Positions 9,708 through 18,952 of a stretch of 64,000 nt of DNA are shown in pieces; within the stretch, counting starts at the first letter, position 1; every line of letters starts with the position of its first letter. A program made the position numbers and the translations under genes. Origin of the DNA: Cyanobacteria bacterium REEB67. GTDB taxonomy: Bacteria > Cyanobacteriota > Vampirovibrionia > Obscuribacterales > Obscuribacteraceae. Below the pieces are notes generated by a model, which worked only from the letters and a program-made list of their open reading frames with translations, searched no databases and was not told the DNA's origin. The stretch spans positions 62,001-126,000 of the forward strand of contig JAGXAB010000001.1 in the NCBI GenBank assembly GCA_018971775.1, given 5' to 3'.

Positions 9708-11210
9708 CTAAATATCCAGGACAAATTTGAACGGATCTTCCAGTAGTTTAACAACGTGCTGGACAAAATAGGCGGCTTCCGCCCCATCGGCCAGACGATG
9801 ATCGAAGGACATGAAGATTGGCAGGATCGTTCCGACCTCGATATTGCCGTTTTTGACGATTGGTTTTTCGGCGGCGCGGGCCATACCGAGGATCGCCGCT
9901 TCCGGGAAATTGATCATTGGAGCGGCACCGGTACCGCCGATAGCACCGATATTGGTGACGGTAAATGTACCGCCTTGCAAGCGATCGAGTTCGATTTTTC
10001 CAGATCTTGTCTTGGCGGCGATGTCGGCCAATTCCACCGCCACTTCATAGAAGCTCTTCTCATTGATATTTTTGATAACCGGTACGATCAAGCCGCGCTC
10101 TGTGGCCACGGCGACGCCCAGATTGAAGTAATGCTTGACGACGATTTCGCCGCTGTTTTCGTCAAGACTGGAGTTAAATTGCGGGAAACGCTGCAAAGCG
10201 CTGGCCACGGCTTTCAAAACAAAAACAGTCATGGTCGGACGCACTTTCGGATTGCCGGAGCGTTCGGCGTATTCTTTTTCGTATTTGCTGATCATTTTTG
10301 AAAGGTCGGTGACATTCGCTTCGTCGAAAGTTGTCACATGCGGGATGTGCGTCCAGGACTGAGTCATCGACTGGGCGATTTTGCGGCGAATCGATTTGAG
10401 CGGCATGCGCTCGACTTTGCCAAATTTTGCGAAATCGGGGTATTCAATTGCCTGGCCGGCAGCGCGGGCAGCAAAGTTGAGGGGGCCGCCGCCTTTTTCA
10501 TCGCCGCCGCCGCCAAATTTTTCCGCCATGCTGGCAGCGCTGCTGCGAGGAGCACTGGCCGTGCCGGCTTCAGCGGCGCGACTGGCTGTTGCCCCGCCTG
10601 CCGTGTTGTCTTGAATGCGGCTCTCCAGGCTGCCTGCGGCATAGGCCATGACGTCTTCTCTGGTGACGCGACCGGCTGGGCCGCTCGCTCTGACCAGATA
10701 AAGATCGACGTTGAGCTCGCGAGCGAGACGACGTATGGCCGGTGCGGCCGGTATCGGACGGCTGCGATCGACGACTGCGCCGACGCTTGCCGCTGTCGAA
10801 GCGCTGGCAGAGTGTTTGCCGTTGCCCGAGGCGACCAGCTCACGGGCGGGAGCGGCGGGCATTGCCGATTTTTGCGTCGATTCTTTTGTCGAGGTTGCTT
10901 TGCTGTTGGCCGAGCTTTCTGTGGCGCTCTCGGCCAGGGCTGCTGTTTTGGCCTGATTAGCCGGTTCGGCGCCGCCGATATCGTAGGCGACCATGACACT
11001 ACCGACGGTGACAGTCTGGCCGGGGCTGACGAAGATCTTGGTGATTATTCCGGCGTATGGCGAGGGGATTTCCACTACCGCTTTGTCAGTTTCCACCTCA
11101 AATATGGGCTGGTCTTCCTTGACGTTTTCGCCTTCCTTCACCTTGACGCCGATGATTTCGGCCTCGTGAATACCTTCGCCCAGGTCGGGTAATTTGAATT
11201 CAACCGTCAT
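9708..11210 (-). CDS. pdhC: Dihydrolipoamide acetyltransferase (E2) of pyruvate dehydrogenase
   Basis: The E2 core takes the acetyl group from E1 and transfers it to CoA. The 500 residues show one N-terminal lipoyl domain with the lipoylated Lys43 in an ETDKAVVE context, an Ala/Ser-rich flexible linker, and a peripheral-subunit-binding domain near 155-190. A second, Gly/Ala-rich linker leads to the acyltransferase domain, which ends in HRLADG with catalytic His471 and Asp475. Having only one lipoyl domain resembles Gram-positive and cyanobacterial E2 rather than the three-domain E. coli form. It lies 27 bases after the E1beta gene and 66 bases before the E3 gene. Branched-chain 2-oxo acid specificity cannot be ruled out, but pyruvate is the simpler reading given a single full set beside lipA. 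Confidence 0.95.
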   Translation of the reverse strand: MTVEFKLPDLGEGIHEAEIIGVKVKEGENVKEDQPIFEVETDKAVVEIPSPYAGIITKIFVSPGQTVTVGSVMVAYDIGGAEPANQAKTAALAESATESSANSKATSTKESTQKSAMPAAPARELVASGNGKHSASASTAASVGAVVDRSRPIPAAPAIRRLARELNVDLYLVRASGPAGRVTREDVMAYAAGSLESRIQDNTAGGATASRAAEAGTASAPRSSAASMAEKFGGGGDEKGGGPLNFAARAAGQAIEYPDFAKFGKVERMPLKSIRRKIAQSMTQSWTHIPHVTTFDEANVTDLSKMISKYEKEYAERSGNPKVRPTMTVFVLKAVASALQRFPQFNSSLDENSGEIVVKHYFNLGVAVATERGLIVPVIKNINEKSFYEVAVELADIAAKTRSGKIELDRLQGGTFTVTNIGAIGGTGAAPMINFPEAAILGMARAAEKPIVKNGNIEVGTILPIFMSFDHRLADGAEAAYFVQHVVKLLEDPFKFVLDI

Positions 11211-11237
11211 GCAATCAGTCCCTTTTTATAATGAGAT

Positions 11238-12218
11238 TTAGAATGAGAGTGTTTCGCGGCAAGCTGCCAGAATGCGCTCGGGATCGGGCAGATAGAAGCG
11301 CTCTTTCGAGAAGTAGGGGATCGGTGTGTCGAATCCGGTCACTCTTTTGATCGGTGCTTCCAGATAGAGAAGAGCCGCTTCGTTTACACGGGCGACGACT
11401 TCCGCTCCCAGTCCGCAGGTGCGTGGTCCTTCGTGGACGACGACGGCGCGGCCGGTCTTCTTGATCGATTCGATGATGCAGGTGGCGTCCATCGGCGAAA
11501 TCGTCAAAATGTCGATGATTTCAGGTTTGACACCGTCTTCTTCTTCGAGCATTTCGGCGGCTTCGCGGGCCGCTCTCAGGCTGGCTCCGTAGGAGATGAT
11601 CGTCAATTCGCTACCCTGTTGCACGACCTGCGATTGGCCGATTGGCAGAGTTTCCATCGTGTCCGGTACTTCTTCTTTGAAGAGACGATAGACGGCTTTG
11701 GGCTCGTAGTAGATCACCGGATCGGGATCTTGAATGGCGCTATGAAGCAGGGCGCGTGCATTGCGAGGACCCGAGGGGATAACGACTTTGAGGCCGGGAG
11801 TGTGAGCGTAGATCGCTTCGCGACTTTCGGAGTGGTGCTCGAGGGCGCGGATGCCGCCGCCGTAGGGAGCGCGCATTACCAGAGGCACAGTCAGACGACC
11901 GCGGGTGCGGTTTCGGAAACGAGCGGCGTGCGATTCGAGCTGGTGATAATTGTAATAGTCGAAACCGCTAAATTGAATTTCGCAGACCGGTTTCATGCCA
12001 TAGATGGCCATGCCGATCGCCGTCCCAATGATGCCGGATTCGGCCAGGGGGGTATCGAGTACGCGTTTGTCGCCAAATTTATTGTAGAGACCTTCGGTGA
12101 TCCGAAAGACGCCTTCATCCGGGCCAACATCTTCGCCCATGACGATTACTTTCTCGTCTCTTTCCATTGCTTCAAAAAGCGCCAGGTTAATTGCCTTCGC
12201 CATGTTCAGCAGTGCCAT
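11238..12218 (-). CDS. pdhB: Pyruvate dehydrogenase E1 component, beta subunit
   Basis: The beta subunit (326 residues, full length) forms the alpha2beta2 E1 with the upstream gene product, decarboxylates pyruvate with thiamine diphosphate and acetylates the lipoyl arm of E2. The N-terminal part carries the family GEDVGPDEGVFRIT segment and the LAESGIIGTAIGMAIYG stretch, with the conserved Glu that activates the cofactor. The C-terminal transketolase-like domain includes the VVVHEGPRTCGLGAEV motif. An AGGA sequence lies upstream of the ATG. It sits 61 bases after the alpha-subunit gene and 27 before E2, consistent with one transcript. Confidence 0.96.
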   Translation of the reverse strand: MALLNMAKAINLALFEAMERDEKVIVMGEDVGPDEGVFRITEGLYNKFGDKRVLDTPLAESGIIGTAIGMAIYGMKPVCEIQFSGFDYYNYHQLESHAARFRNRTRGRLTVPLVMRAPYGGGIRALEHHSESREAIYAHTPGLKVVIPSGPRNARALLHSAIQDPDPVIYYEPKAVYRLFKEEVPDTMETLPIGQSQVVQQGSELTIISYGASLRAAREAAEMLEEEDGVKPEIIDILTISPMDATCIIESIKKTGRAVVVHEGPRTCGLGAEVVARVNEAALLYLEAPIKRVTGFDTPIPYFSKERFYLPDPERILAACRETLSF

Positions 12219-12279
12219 GATTTTAATTCCTCAAAACTTTTGCGTTGAAATTACTGCGTTCTAGTGCCGGTTATCGGAT

Positions 12280-13416
12280 TTAGTGAGCGGATGCCTTTTG
12301 CGGATTTTGATTGGCTGCGCTTTTTTTCTTGACGCTGGCCAGGTGATCCTTCAGCTCATCTTTTTGCTCTTGCAAGTAAGGAGGGATGTCGTGATAGAGG
12401 TTGTCGAACATCGCCAGCGGATTGGTCAGTTCTTCGGACTGAGCGAGCTCTTCTGATTTTTTGACCGCTGCTTTGATCACAGCGTCCAGTTCTTCTTCCA
12501 GGGCGGCAAATTCTTTTTCGCTATAGATGCCTTTATTGCCGAGGTAAGTCTTGAAGCGGGCCAGTGGTTCGCGCTTGTGCCAGAGATCGCACTCGGCGTC
12601 CGAGCGGTAGCGCTTCGGATCGTCGGCGGTAGTGTGCGGTGTGAAGCGGTAGGTCAGGCCTTCGACGAGGGTCGGTCCGAGGCCGGCACGGGCGCGGTCG
12701 ACGGCCTCGAGCGAGGCCTGATAGACGGCGAGGACGTCATTGCCGTCTACACGGATGCCAGGCATGCCATAGGAAACGGCGCGTTGAGCGATTGTTTCAC
12801 AGCGCATTTGTTTAGCGATCGGGACTGAGATGGCGTACTGATTGTTCAAGCACATGAAGACGACAGGTGCTTGATAGACGGAGGCGAAATTCATCGCTTC
12901 GTGAGTGTCGCCTTCGGACGAGGCTCCGTCGCCAAAATAAGTCATGACGACGCCATTGTCATTGCGGATGTTCATCGCCATGCCGATACCGGCGGCGTGC
13001 AAAAGTTGACTGGCGATCGGCACGCAGACGGGCAGATCGTTGACGCCTTCCGGTGGCCTGGCGCCTTCTTCGAAACCGTTCCAGTAAAGCAGACTGGTTT
13101 CTATTGGCCAGCCGCGATAGAGCATGCCGGCCAGTTCGCGGTATGCAGGTACGTGCCAGTCGGATTTTTTCAGATGGATGATCGATCCCATCGAAATCGC
13201 TTCGTGACCGGAAGATTGCGGGAAGGTACCCTGGCGGCCCTGGCGTTGCATGAGGAGCATGCGCTCGTCGGTGCGTCTGGCCAGGAGCATGTAGCGATAC
13301 ATCGTCTTCAGTGTATCGGCATCTATTTTTGGTTCGAGACTTTTGTCGACAACACCATTTTCGTCGAGGATCGACATGTTTTCGATATGAGGAAGCTCAA
13401 TCTTAGTTCTTGGCAT
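12280..13416 (-). CDS. pdhA: Pyruvate dehydrogenase E1 component, alpha subunit
   Basis: The alpha subunit (378 residues from the chosen start) binds thiamine diphosphate and magnesium through the GDG...NN motif, here GDGASSEGD beginning at residue 162 and ending with the Asn pair at 191-192. The loop with FTPHTTADDPKRYR matches the regulated phosphorylation-loop region of the family. ATG at 13416 is preferred over GTG at 13473: the extra 19 residues are unlike the family, and an AAGGAG lies upstream of the ATG, although about 14 bases away. It is the first gene of the PDH row and is divergent from lipA. The 240-base space between them must hold both promoters; only weak minus-strand boxes are visible there. 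Confidence 0.95.
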   Translation of the reverse strand: MPRTKIELPHIENMSILDENGVVDKSLEPKIDADTLKTMYRYMLLARRTDERMLLMQRQGRQGTFPQSSGHEAISMGSIIHLKKSDWHVPAYRELAGMLYRGWPIETSLLYWNGFEEGARPPEGVNDLPVCVPIASQLLHAAGIGMAMNIRNDNGVVMTYFGDGASSEGDTHEAMNFASVYQAPVVFMCLNNQYAISVPIAKQMRCETIAQRAVSYGMPGIRVDGNDVLAVYQASLEAVDRARAGLGPTLVEGLTYRFTPHTTADDPKRYRSDAECDLWHKREPLARFKTYLGNKGIYSEKEFAALEEELDAVIKAAVKKSEELAQSEELTNPLAMFDNLYHDIPPYLQEQKDELKDHLASVKKKSAANQNPQKASAH

Positions 13417-13656
13417 AGCGTTAACTTCTTCTCCTTGACGATCTGCTATAGATGGCGATCTGGACCACCACACAAACCAGAGTTTGGACCTTTGCTCTAA
13501 ACTTTACAAAGTATGTCATATATTAGCGCAGACTATCGTCTCTCAAACAGGTCAGACTGCCCCAGAGTGTGAGAAAATTTCCTAAAGATATAGAATGTTG
13601 CTCAAATGATCTTTGTGAAGAGCCTGTTGTTGAGCGGAACTCTGAGTAAATAGTAA

Positions 13657-14556
13657 ATGAATCATAAAGTCTTTGTTGATATTGACGGCGCTCCGGCCAC
13701 TGCTCCAAACAAGCTCGCCAAGCCGGATTGGTTGAAAGTGCGTTTGCCCACGGGCGAATCTTATCAGCGTGTCAAAAAGTTGATGGACGATAACGATCTG
13801 CACACCGTCTGCGAATCGGCCGCTTGCCCCAACCGCGGCGAATGCTGGTCGGCCGGTACCGCTACCTTTATGATCCTCGGCAATGTCTGCACACGCAGCT
13901 GTGGTTTTTGCAATGTCATTACCGGCAAGCCGACCGAGCTCGATCTGGACGAGCCGTCTCGCGTCGCCGCCGCCGTCGCTAAACTTTCGCTCAAATATGC
14001 GGTGATCACTTCGGTCAATCGCGACGAACTTAAAGACGGAGGCGCTTCGGTCTGGGCCGACACGATCATGCAAAGTCGCGCCCTCAGTCCTGAAACCAAA
14101 ATCGAGGTCTTGATCCCCGACTTTTGCGGCAACTGGCAGTCTCTGCAAACCGTTATCGATGCTCGTCCGGATGTGCTCAATCACAATATCGAGACCGTGC
14201 CCAGGCTCTATTTGACGGTCAGACCGCAGGGCAAATACGAGCGTTCTCTCGAGCTGCTCGCCCGGGCCAAGGCGGCCGGACTGACGACCAAAAGCGGCAT
14301 CATGCTCGGACTCGGGGAGACCGACGACGAAGTTCTGGCCGTCATGCGCGACTGGCGCAAGTCGCAAGTCGACCTGGTGACGATCGGACAGTACATGCAG
14401 CCGACCCTTGAGCATCTGCCGGTCGAGCGCTTCGTCCATCCCGACCGTTTCAAATATTTCGAGGAGCAGGGTCTGGCTATGGGCTTTGCTAATGTCTTCA
14501 GTGGTCCTTTGGTGCGCAGCTCCTACCACGCCGAAGAACAGGCGGCCAAGATCTAG
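13657..14556 (+). CDS. lipA: Lipoyl synthase
   Basis: This radical SAM enzyme inserts two sulfur atoms into protein-bound octanoyl groups and so makes the lipoyl arm of E2. The 299-residue length is normal. The auxiliary cluster ligands are Cys52, Cys57 and Cys63 (CESAACPNRGEC), and the radical SAM cluster ligands are Cys78, Cys82 and Cys85 (CTRSCGFC). The C-terminal RSSYHAEE supplies the serine ligand of the auxiliary cluster. It is transcribed divergently from the pyruvate dehydrogenase genes, coupling cofactor maturation with the enzyme that needs it. No strong ribosome site precedes the ATG. Confidence 0.97.
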   Translation: MNHKVFVDIDGAPATAPNKLAKPDWLKVRLPTGESYQRVKKLMDDNDLHTVCESAACPNRGECWSAGTATFMILGNVCTRSCGFCNVITGKPTELDLDEPSRVAAAVAKLSLKYAVITSVNRDELKDGGASVWADTIMQSRALSPETKIEVLIPDFCGNWQSLQTVIDARPDVLNHNIETVPRLYLTVRPQGKYERSLELLARAKAAGLTTKSGIMLGLGETDDEVLAVMRDWRKSQVDLVTIGQYMQPTLEHLPVERFVHPDRFKYFEEQGLAMGFANVFSGPLVRSSYHAEEQAAKI

Positions 14557-14614
14557 ATCTTCATCATCGAGAGTCGAGAGTTTAGCTTCTATTTTCTAGA
14601 TTCTATTTCCGGTC

Positions 14615-15796
14615 TTAGCCGTCGATGTGCAGCAGGTTTTTCAGACCGTAGATAGCCATGTTCGGGTTTTCCTTCAGGCGGCGACGGCAGTAAGCTCCGG
14701 CGATCTTGCCTTCGCCGTAGGGCAAGTACATGCGCACGAGCACACCTTTGTCGGCCAGTTCTTTCATTTGTTTTTCGTAGCGAGCGTCATAGCTCGGACC
14801 GCGGCGGAAAAATTCGCCAGAGATCAGGCTTTTCTGGAAGCGCTTGCGCGGCACGCCGTGCAAATATTGTGTTTCGAAGGCGGTGGTCGGCACCTTATCT
14901 GGTATCACTACCGTCTGGAAAAAATCTTGCAGGCAATTGGTGTCATGGGTGGCAAATTCTACATAGGTGCCCCGCGCGATCAGCTCACGCGAATACTTGA
15001 CCATGAGCTCTTTCATTATCGGCTTCTGGGTATGGGCCACGGCAGAGGGCTCGTTGTAGATGCCTATAACAAGACGGGTGCGCATGCGATCGTCGAAGCG
15101 TTTGATATCTTGTTCGGTGCGGAACAATCTCGCCTGCAAAACAGTGCCGATATTGCGATAGCCGGAAGCGATCAAAGAATGATAAGTTTCAAGCTGGAAG
15201 TCAGCCCAGCGGTGATCTTCAGCTTCCAGGGTGACATTGACATTGCGCAAGCTGGCGTATTCGACGACGCTCTCGATGCGATCATAGGCCTTGTCGAGCT
15301 CGACGCTCCTCACCTGACCTGTTGTCGGCGTGGTCGTGGCGAACATCGAAGGTTTGAATGAAACTGTCGGTTGGCGACGAGTTTCGGTTACGGGCAGAGG
15401 GTTTTTGGAGATGGCGTCGATCAAGTGTTTATACATTTCCACCGATGCATCGCAATCGGCATCATCGGACATGTCTTCGCCGAGGATATCGAGGGTGGAG
15501 CTGAACTTATTTTCTTTGTAGAGCTTTTGGGCCAGATTGAGGGCGTCTTCAGCTGTCTGACCGGCCAGATAGGGAGAGGCGAGGAAGAGGACGAGCGGGA
15601 TCGGAATGGTGTCGAAGATAGATTTTTGAGCGGTCTGGGCGGAGGCACTCTGACCCGCTTCTGCCTGATTTGGGATTCCCATGGGCACTACCTTAAAAGC
15701 TGTAGAACTTTTCGGATCTTTCGATTTTTGCAAATCTCGCGAATTTTCTGAGCGAGGACCTTTTACCGGTGTCTTCACGGCCATAGTTGTTCGCAT
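14615..15796 (-). CDS. Proline dehydrogenase family protein with altered active site
   Basis: The 393-residue product matches the monofunctional proline dehydrogenase barrel, which oxidises proline to pyrroline-5-carboxylate and passes electrons to FAD and quinone. Family landmarks in order are VTLEAED (189-194), NIGTVLQARLFRTE (215-228), RLVIGIYNEP (241-250), FATHD (281-285), FETQYLHG (307-314) and the C-terminal MYLPYGEG...CRRRLKE with the RRLKE substrate-binding pattern. Two oddities stand out. The lysine of the usual RLVKGAY is Ile244, and the tyrosine of the usual QAYLYRT is Arg. An N-terminal extension of about 60 residues is low complexity. No pyrroline-5-carboxylate dehydrogenase is nearby. 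Start: ATG at 15796 has AGAGG directly against it; ATG four codons later (15784) is also possible. Confidence 0.8.
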   Translation of the reverse strand: MRTTMAVKTPVKGPRSENSRDLQKSKDPKSSTAFKVVPMGIPNQAEAGQSASAQTAQKSIFDTIPIPLVLFLASPYLAGQTAEDALNLAQKLYKENKFSSTLDILGEDMSDDADCDASVEMYKHLIDAISKNPLPVTETRRQPTVSFKPSMFATTTPTTGQVRSVELDKAYDRIESVVEYASLRNVNVTLEAEDHRWADFQLETYHSLIASGYRNIGTVLQARLFRTEQDIKRFDDRMRTRLVIGIYNEPSAVAHTQKPIMKELMVKYSRELIARGTYVEFATHDTNCLQDFFQTVVIPDKVPTTAFETQYLHGVPRKRFQKSLISGEFFRRGPSYDARYEKQMKELADKGVLVRMYLPYGEGKIAGAYCRRRLKENPNMAIYGLKNLLHIDG

Positions 15797-15943
15797 CCTC
15801 TACTGTTTATGGGCGTCGCTGTGCGGCTGTAAACTCGTATTATTTCTATTTTATAGGTTTTCAAGGCAAGATTATAGAGCCAAACCCTGATCATATAGAT
15901 CGTTCCAGCCTCAAAAATAAGCCTAATTAAATGTTTACAGGCC

Positions 15944-17299
15944 TTACTGGCTACCGAGACCCTTGAGCAGGAAGCGCAAAATCTCGGTACGCTGTCCTTC
16001 TTCGCGGAGCAATTCGGAAAGGGCGCGCGGTTGCCTGCTCACCGCCACGATCGCCAGCTTATTGTCATCGGCATTGACCGTCGTAAAATAGGTGGCGCGA
16101 TAACTTTGAGCGGGCATGTTGGCCAGTTCTATGCGTCCGGCCGGGGTGTAGGATACGGAGTGTTCGGGGGCGCCCATCTTTTCCGCTTTGAATTTTGAGG
16201 AAAGGGCGCGGGCGATGTTGCCAAATTGGCTGTCGCTGAGGTTGCTATCGGTATCTATCGAAGCGATGACGACGTCCACTTTATTGGTCTTGCCCTTCGA
16301 ACCGGCAAAAATAGTCACTTTCGGATTTTTACGATAGGCTACCCAGACCCAGTCTTTGTCTCGATTGTCGACGTCCGTATTGAGCGGCTGGCCAAACGCT
16401 TTTTCGAATTGATAAAAGTCATCGCCCAGGCCCGGCAGGCTGGCCTTGAGCAAAAACTGTTCGTAATTTTGGCTGAGTACGGTAGCCGGTTTGGGCAGAG
16501 GTGCGCCCAGTGCCGCCGCCACTGCGACGAGCGGTTTCTCTTCGGCTACTTTGCGCGGTGGTGCTACCGAAGGGGCCGAATAGCCGGAGTTGCCCGAGAC
16601 GTTTGTACTGCTCGAAGCCAGGCCTGATTTCTGATCGCGCTTTTTGCGTTTGCTTTGACCGAGCTTCCAATTCAATTGCCCGAGGGCGTCTTCGTCTGAC
16701 CAGGCTTCGTTGCGGACACGGTAGATACCAATTGTCTGGGCATCATCATTGGAGACGTCGCCGACTTTGGCCAGCACCTTGCACTCTATCACCGGCCAAT
16801 CATCTGGATTGATGCCGAGCTCGAAAGGGCGCTTGCCATAAAGAGTGGCGTAGATGGTCTCTTTGCTGTTCGGCACCGAAAATCCGACAATCTTGTTCGC
16901 CTTTAAAAGTATGCCGGTGGATAGCATGCGAAACTGCGCCTGCACGTTAATCGGTTGATTGGTCAGATCCAGCTTTATATCCGGTGCTTCCAGGGCGACG
17001 ATGATGCAGGGATGATAGCCAGTGGCGTCATGCATCCAATAGGTGACCACCCCCGGACATTCAAGCTGCGGCGGTGCTTTGTGGGTGCCGCCGCTCTGCG
17101 CTCCATTGCTGTCGTCCCCGCCGTCGCCGTTGTCGGCGATATAGACGTGCTTTTGAGCCAGAGCTGGCATGCTGGCGCAACCAAGGAGGGCGCTGGAGCC
17201 ACTCACGGTCGCTGCCAGCGTCAAAAAGAGCGCCAGAGGGCGGACAGAGGATTTCGCGGAGCGGCGGGCCTGCCGGTGGTACTTGGTCATAGGGGTCAT
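15944..17299 (-). CDS. Predicted lipoprotein of unknown function
   Basis: The 451-residue product begins with a basic segment, a hydrophobic stretch (about residues 21-40) and a lipobox-like LLGC at about 38-41, so it is probably an exported lipoprotein; an ALAQ sequence ten residues later could instead serve signal peptidase I. A Gly/Asp/Asn-rich linker follows, then a beta-rich domain to about residue 205, a Lys/Arg/Ser-rich low-complexity linker (about 210-265), and a second compact domain to the end. I do not recognise either domain. It lies between proline dehydrogenase and an LRR-DUF4240 gene on the same strand, with about 150 bases on each side, so co-transcription is uncertain. Confidence 0.75.
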   Translation of the reverse strand: MTPMTKYHRQARRSAKSSVRPLALFLTLAATVSGSSALLGCASMPALAQKHVYIADNGDGGDDSNGAQSGGTHKAPPQLECPGVVTYWMHDATGYHPCIIVALEAPDIKLDLTNQPINVQAQFRMLSTGILLKANKIVGFSVPNSKETIYATLYGKRPFELGINPDDWPVIECKVLAKVGDVSNDDAQTIGIYRVRNEAWSDEDALGQLNWKLGQSKRKKRDQKSGLASSSTNVSGNSGYSAPSVAPPRKVAEEKPLVAVAAALGAPLPKPATVLSQNYEQFLLKASLPGLGDDFYQFEKAFGQPLNTDVDNRDKDWVWVAYRKNPKVTIFAGSKGKTNKVDVVIASIDTDSNLSDSQFGNIARALSSKFKAEKMGAPEHSVSYTPAGRIELANMPAQSYRATYFTTVNADDNKLAIVAVSRQPRALSELLREEGQRTEILRFLLKGLGSQ

Positions 17300-17459
17300 A
17301 GAGTTAGTTTAAAGGAGCTTTGCTACCTTTTCCAGTGGATCTTGTATGACAACCGCAAAGGATTGGTCGCATCTGCACCACCGGCGATACTGCAGCGTCC
17401 CTTCTGGAGATTTTGCGGCGGTCTGCTCAGAGCATACTAAAACGCACGGACTTGCTCGT

Positions 17460-18818
17460 CTAGAGAGAGCGCCAACCGGTTTCGTTGCTCATCGATTGGG
17501 GATCGAAACGCGGGGTATAGATAAAATCCTCCCCCGTCTTTTCTTTGAAGGCCAGGCCGGCAACCCTGCGCAGGGCGAGGAAGCCGAGGTCTTTTGGCAT
17601 GGCCGAGGGATCGCTTAAGACTTCGTCAAAAAATCCCTGACCGTTGGCGACGGCGCAGCAGCGAGCCGCTAAGAACCATTCTTTGGAAAAATACTGGCCC
17701 ACTCCATGATAGCTGTCCCGCCCGATTTCGCGGGCGAAGCGTTCGCCATCGAGGAGGAAGAGCTTTTCGCACAAGATCTCGTCGAAGGCGGCGATGCTGT
17801 CTTTATCCAGCTCTCGAAGGTGTTGCACCACCGGTGCTATCACTGCCTCATCTTCGCCTTCGGCTTCCCAGTTAAGCAGGTTGATGATCTCCCAAAATTG
17901 GCTCTCTGACAGCAGGCTATGCGGGCTGTGGAGTGTCTTTACCTGGCTTTTGAGGGAGGCGTTTTGTGCTGCTTTTTCGGCTTTCAGGGCTTGGCCGGCC
18001 GGGTCGTCGGCGGCGGCCAGGTTGTCGCTTTCGTCTTTGACCGAGAGGTCGACCAGGTCGGCCAGGGTAAACTCCGGTCTCGTCGGCACCGGCCTTTTCC
18101 ATTTGACGCGCAGAGCGGGCAGATGAGCGCGCAGGTCGTTTATTGCTTCTTCTGAAACCTGAGTATTGAAAAGATAGAGTCTGAGCAGATTAGGCAGAGC
18201 TTTGAGCTGAGTGATTGTTTTGTCGGTCACTTTAGTGCCGGATAGACCGAGCAGCATCAATGATTCGAGACTGATCAGGTGCTCGGCCGCCTCATCATCG
18301 ATAGCCGTGCCGTTGAGCCAGAGTTCGCGCAGGTCAGTTAAGGCCGTCAGGTGCAAGAGACCGTCGCTGGAAATATTGGTCGAGGTCAGGCCAAGCGACT
18401 GCAGTTTGTTCAGCCTGGCGATGAAGGCCAGTCCGGCATCGCCAATCGGCGTATAGGCCAGCTCGAGAACGCGCAGGGAAGAGATATGGGAAATATGAGT
18501 CAGGCCGAGATCGGCTACCTGTGAACGACTCATATCGCAGACATGCAGCGACTGGGATGGGAGATTCTCAAGGGGGGCAAGGGTGGCGGCGGCGGAAGCG
18601 GCAAGCTTCAGTTGCAGCTTGACGTCGTCCTCGTCTTCGAATATAACGTCGCCGCGCGCTTCATCGAGCCACTGCCAGTTGATTGGCTGATTTTCCGGAT
18701 TGACGATCAAGCCCTGAGGAGTCGTCAACAATTCCCATGTTTCAGGTTGACTCGTCGGCGCTGTAAACAGGCCGCCAAGCGAATAGCGTTCGGGAAATCG
18801 CAGTAACCGTTCAGTCAT
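17460..18818 (-). CDS. Leucine-rich repeat protein with C-terminal DUF4240 domain
   Basis: The 452-residue product has an N-terminal region of about 80 residues, then about six leucine-rich repeats (about 85-240) of the bacterial type with a recurring L..L.L..T.I.D.GL pattern. An Ala/Lys-rich linker follows, and residues about 305-430 match the DUF4240 pattern: FWEIINLLNW near its start, then YFSKEWFLAARCCAVANGQGF. DUF4240 is usually a stand-alone domain with a WGR-like or immunity-type context; here it is joined to a protein-interaction module. No signal peptide is visible, so it is probably cytoplasmic. It is divergent from the small gene at 18953. The DUF assignment is from recalled motif shape. 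Confidence 0.8.
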   Translation of the reverse strand: MTERLLRFPERYSLGGLFTAPTSQPETWELLTTPQGLIVNPENQPINWQWLDEARGDVIFEDEDDVKLQLKLAASAAATLAPLENLPSQSLHVCDMSRSQVADLGLTHISHISSLRVLELAYTPIGDAGLAFIARLNKLQSLGLTSTNISSDGLLHLTALTDLRELWLNGTAIDDEAAEHLISLESLMLLGLSGTKVTDKTITQLKALPNLLRLYLFNTQVSEEAINDLRAHLPALRVKWKRPVPTRPEFTLADLVDLSVKDESDNLAAADDPAGQALKAEKAAQNASLKSQVKTLHSPHSLLSESQFWEIINLLNWEAEGEDEAVIAPVVQHLRELDKDSIAAFDEILCEKLFLLDGERFAREIGRDSYHGVGQYFSKEWFLAARCCAVANGQGFFDEVLSDPSAMPKDLGFLALRRVAGLAFKEKTGEDFIYTPRFDPQSMSNETGWRSL

Positions 18819-18937
18819 GGAGCACGTTCATCATCAGGCCGTTCATAATAATGCAATTCATAACACCGCCATACGTTATCCGATCTCAGCCAATCTGTCT
18901 TCAGGTGTTATCCTTTCCAGAGGATGAAAATTTGTGG

Positions 18938-18943
18938 AAGGAG
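18938..18943 (+). promoter_or_regulatory. Ribosome binding site fixing the start at 18953
   Basis: AAGGAG lies nine bases before the ATG at 18953. This decides against the in-frame ATG 34 codons upstream, which would add a non-conserved leader across the divergent promoter region. Confidence 0.6.
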
Positions 18944-18952
18944 ACTCGATGT

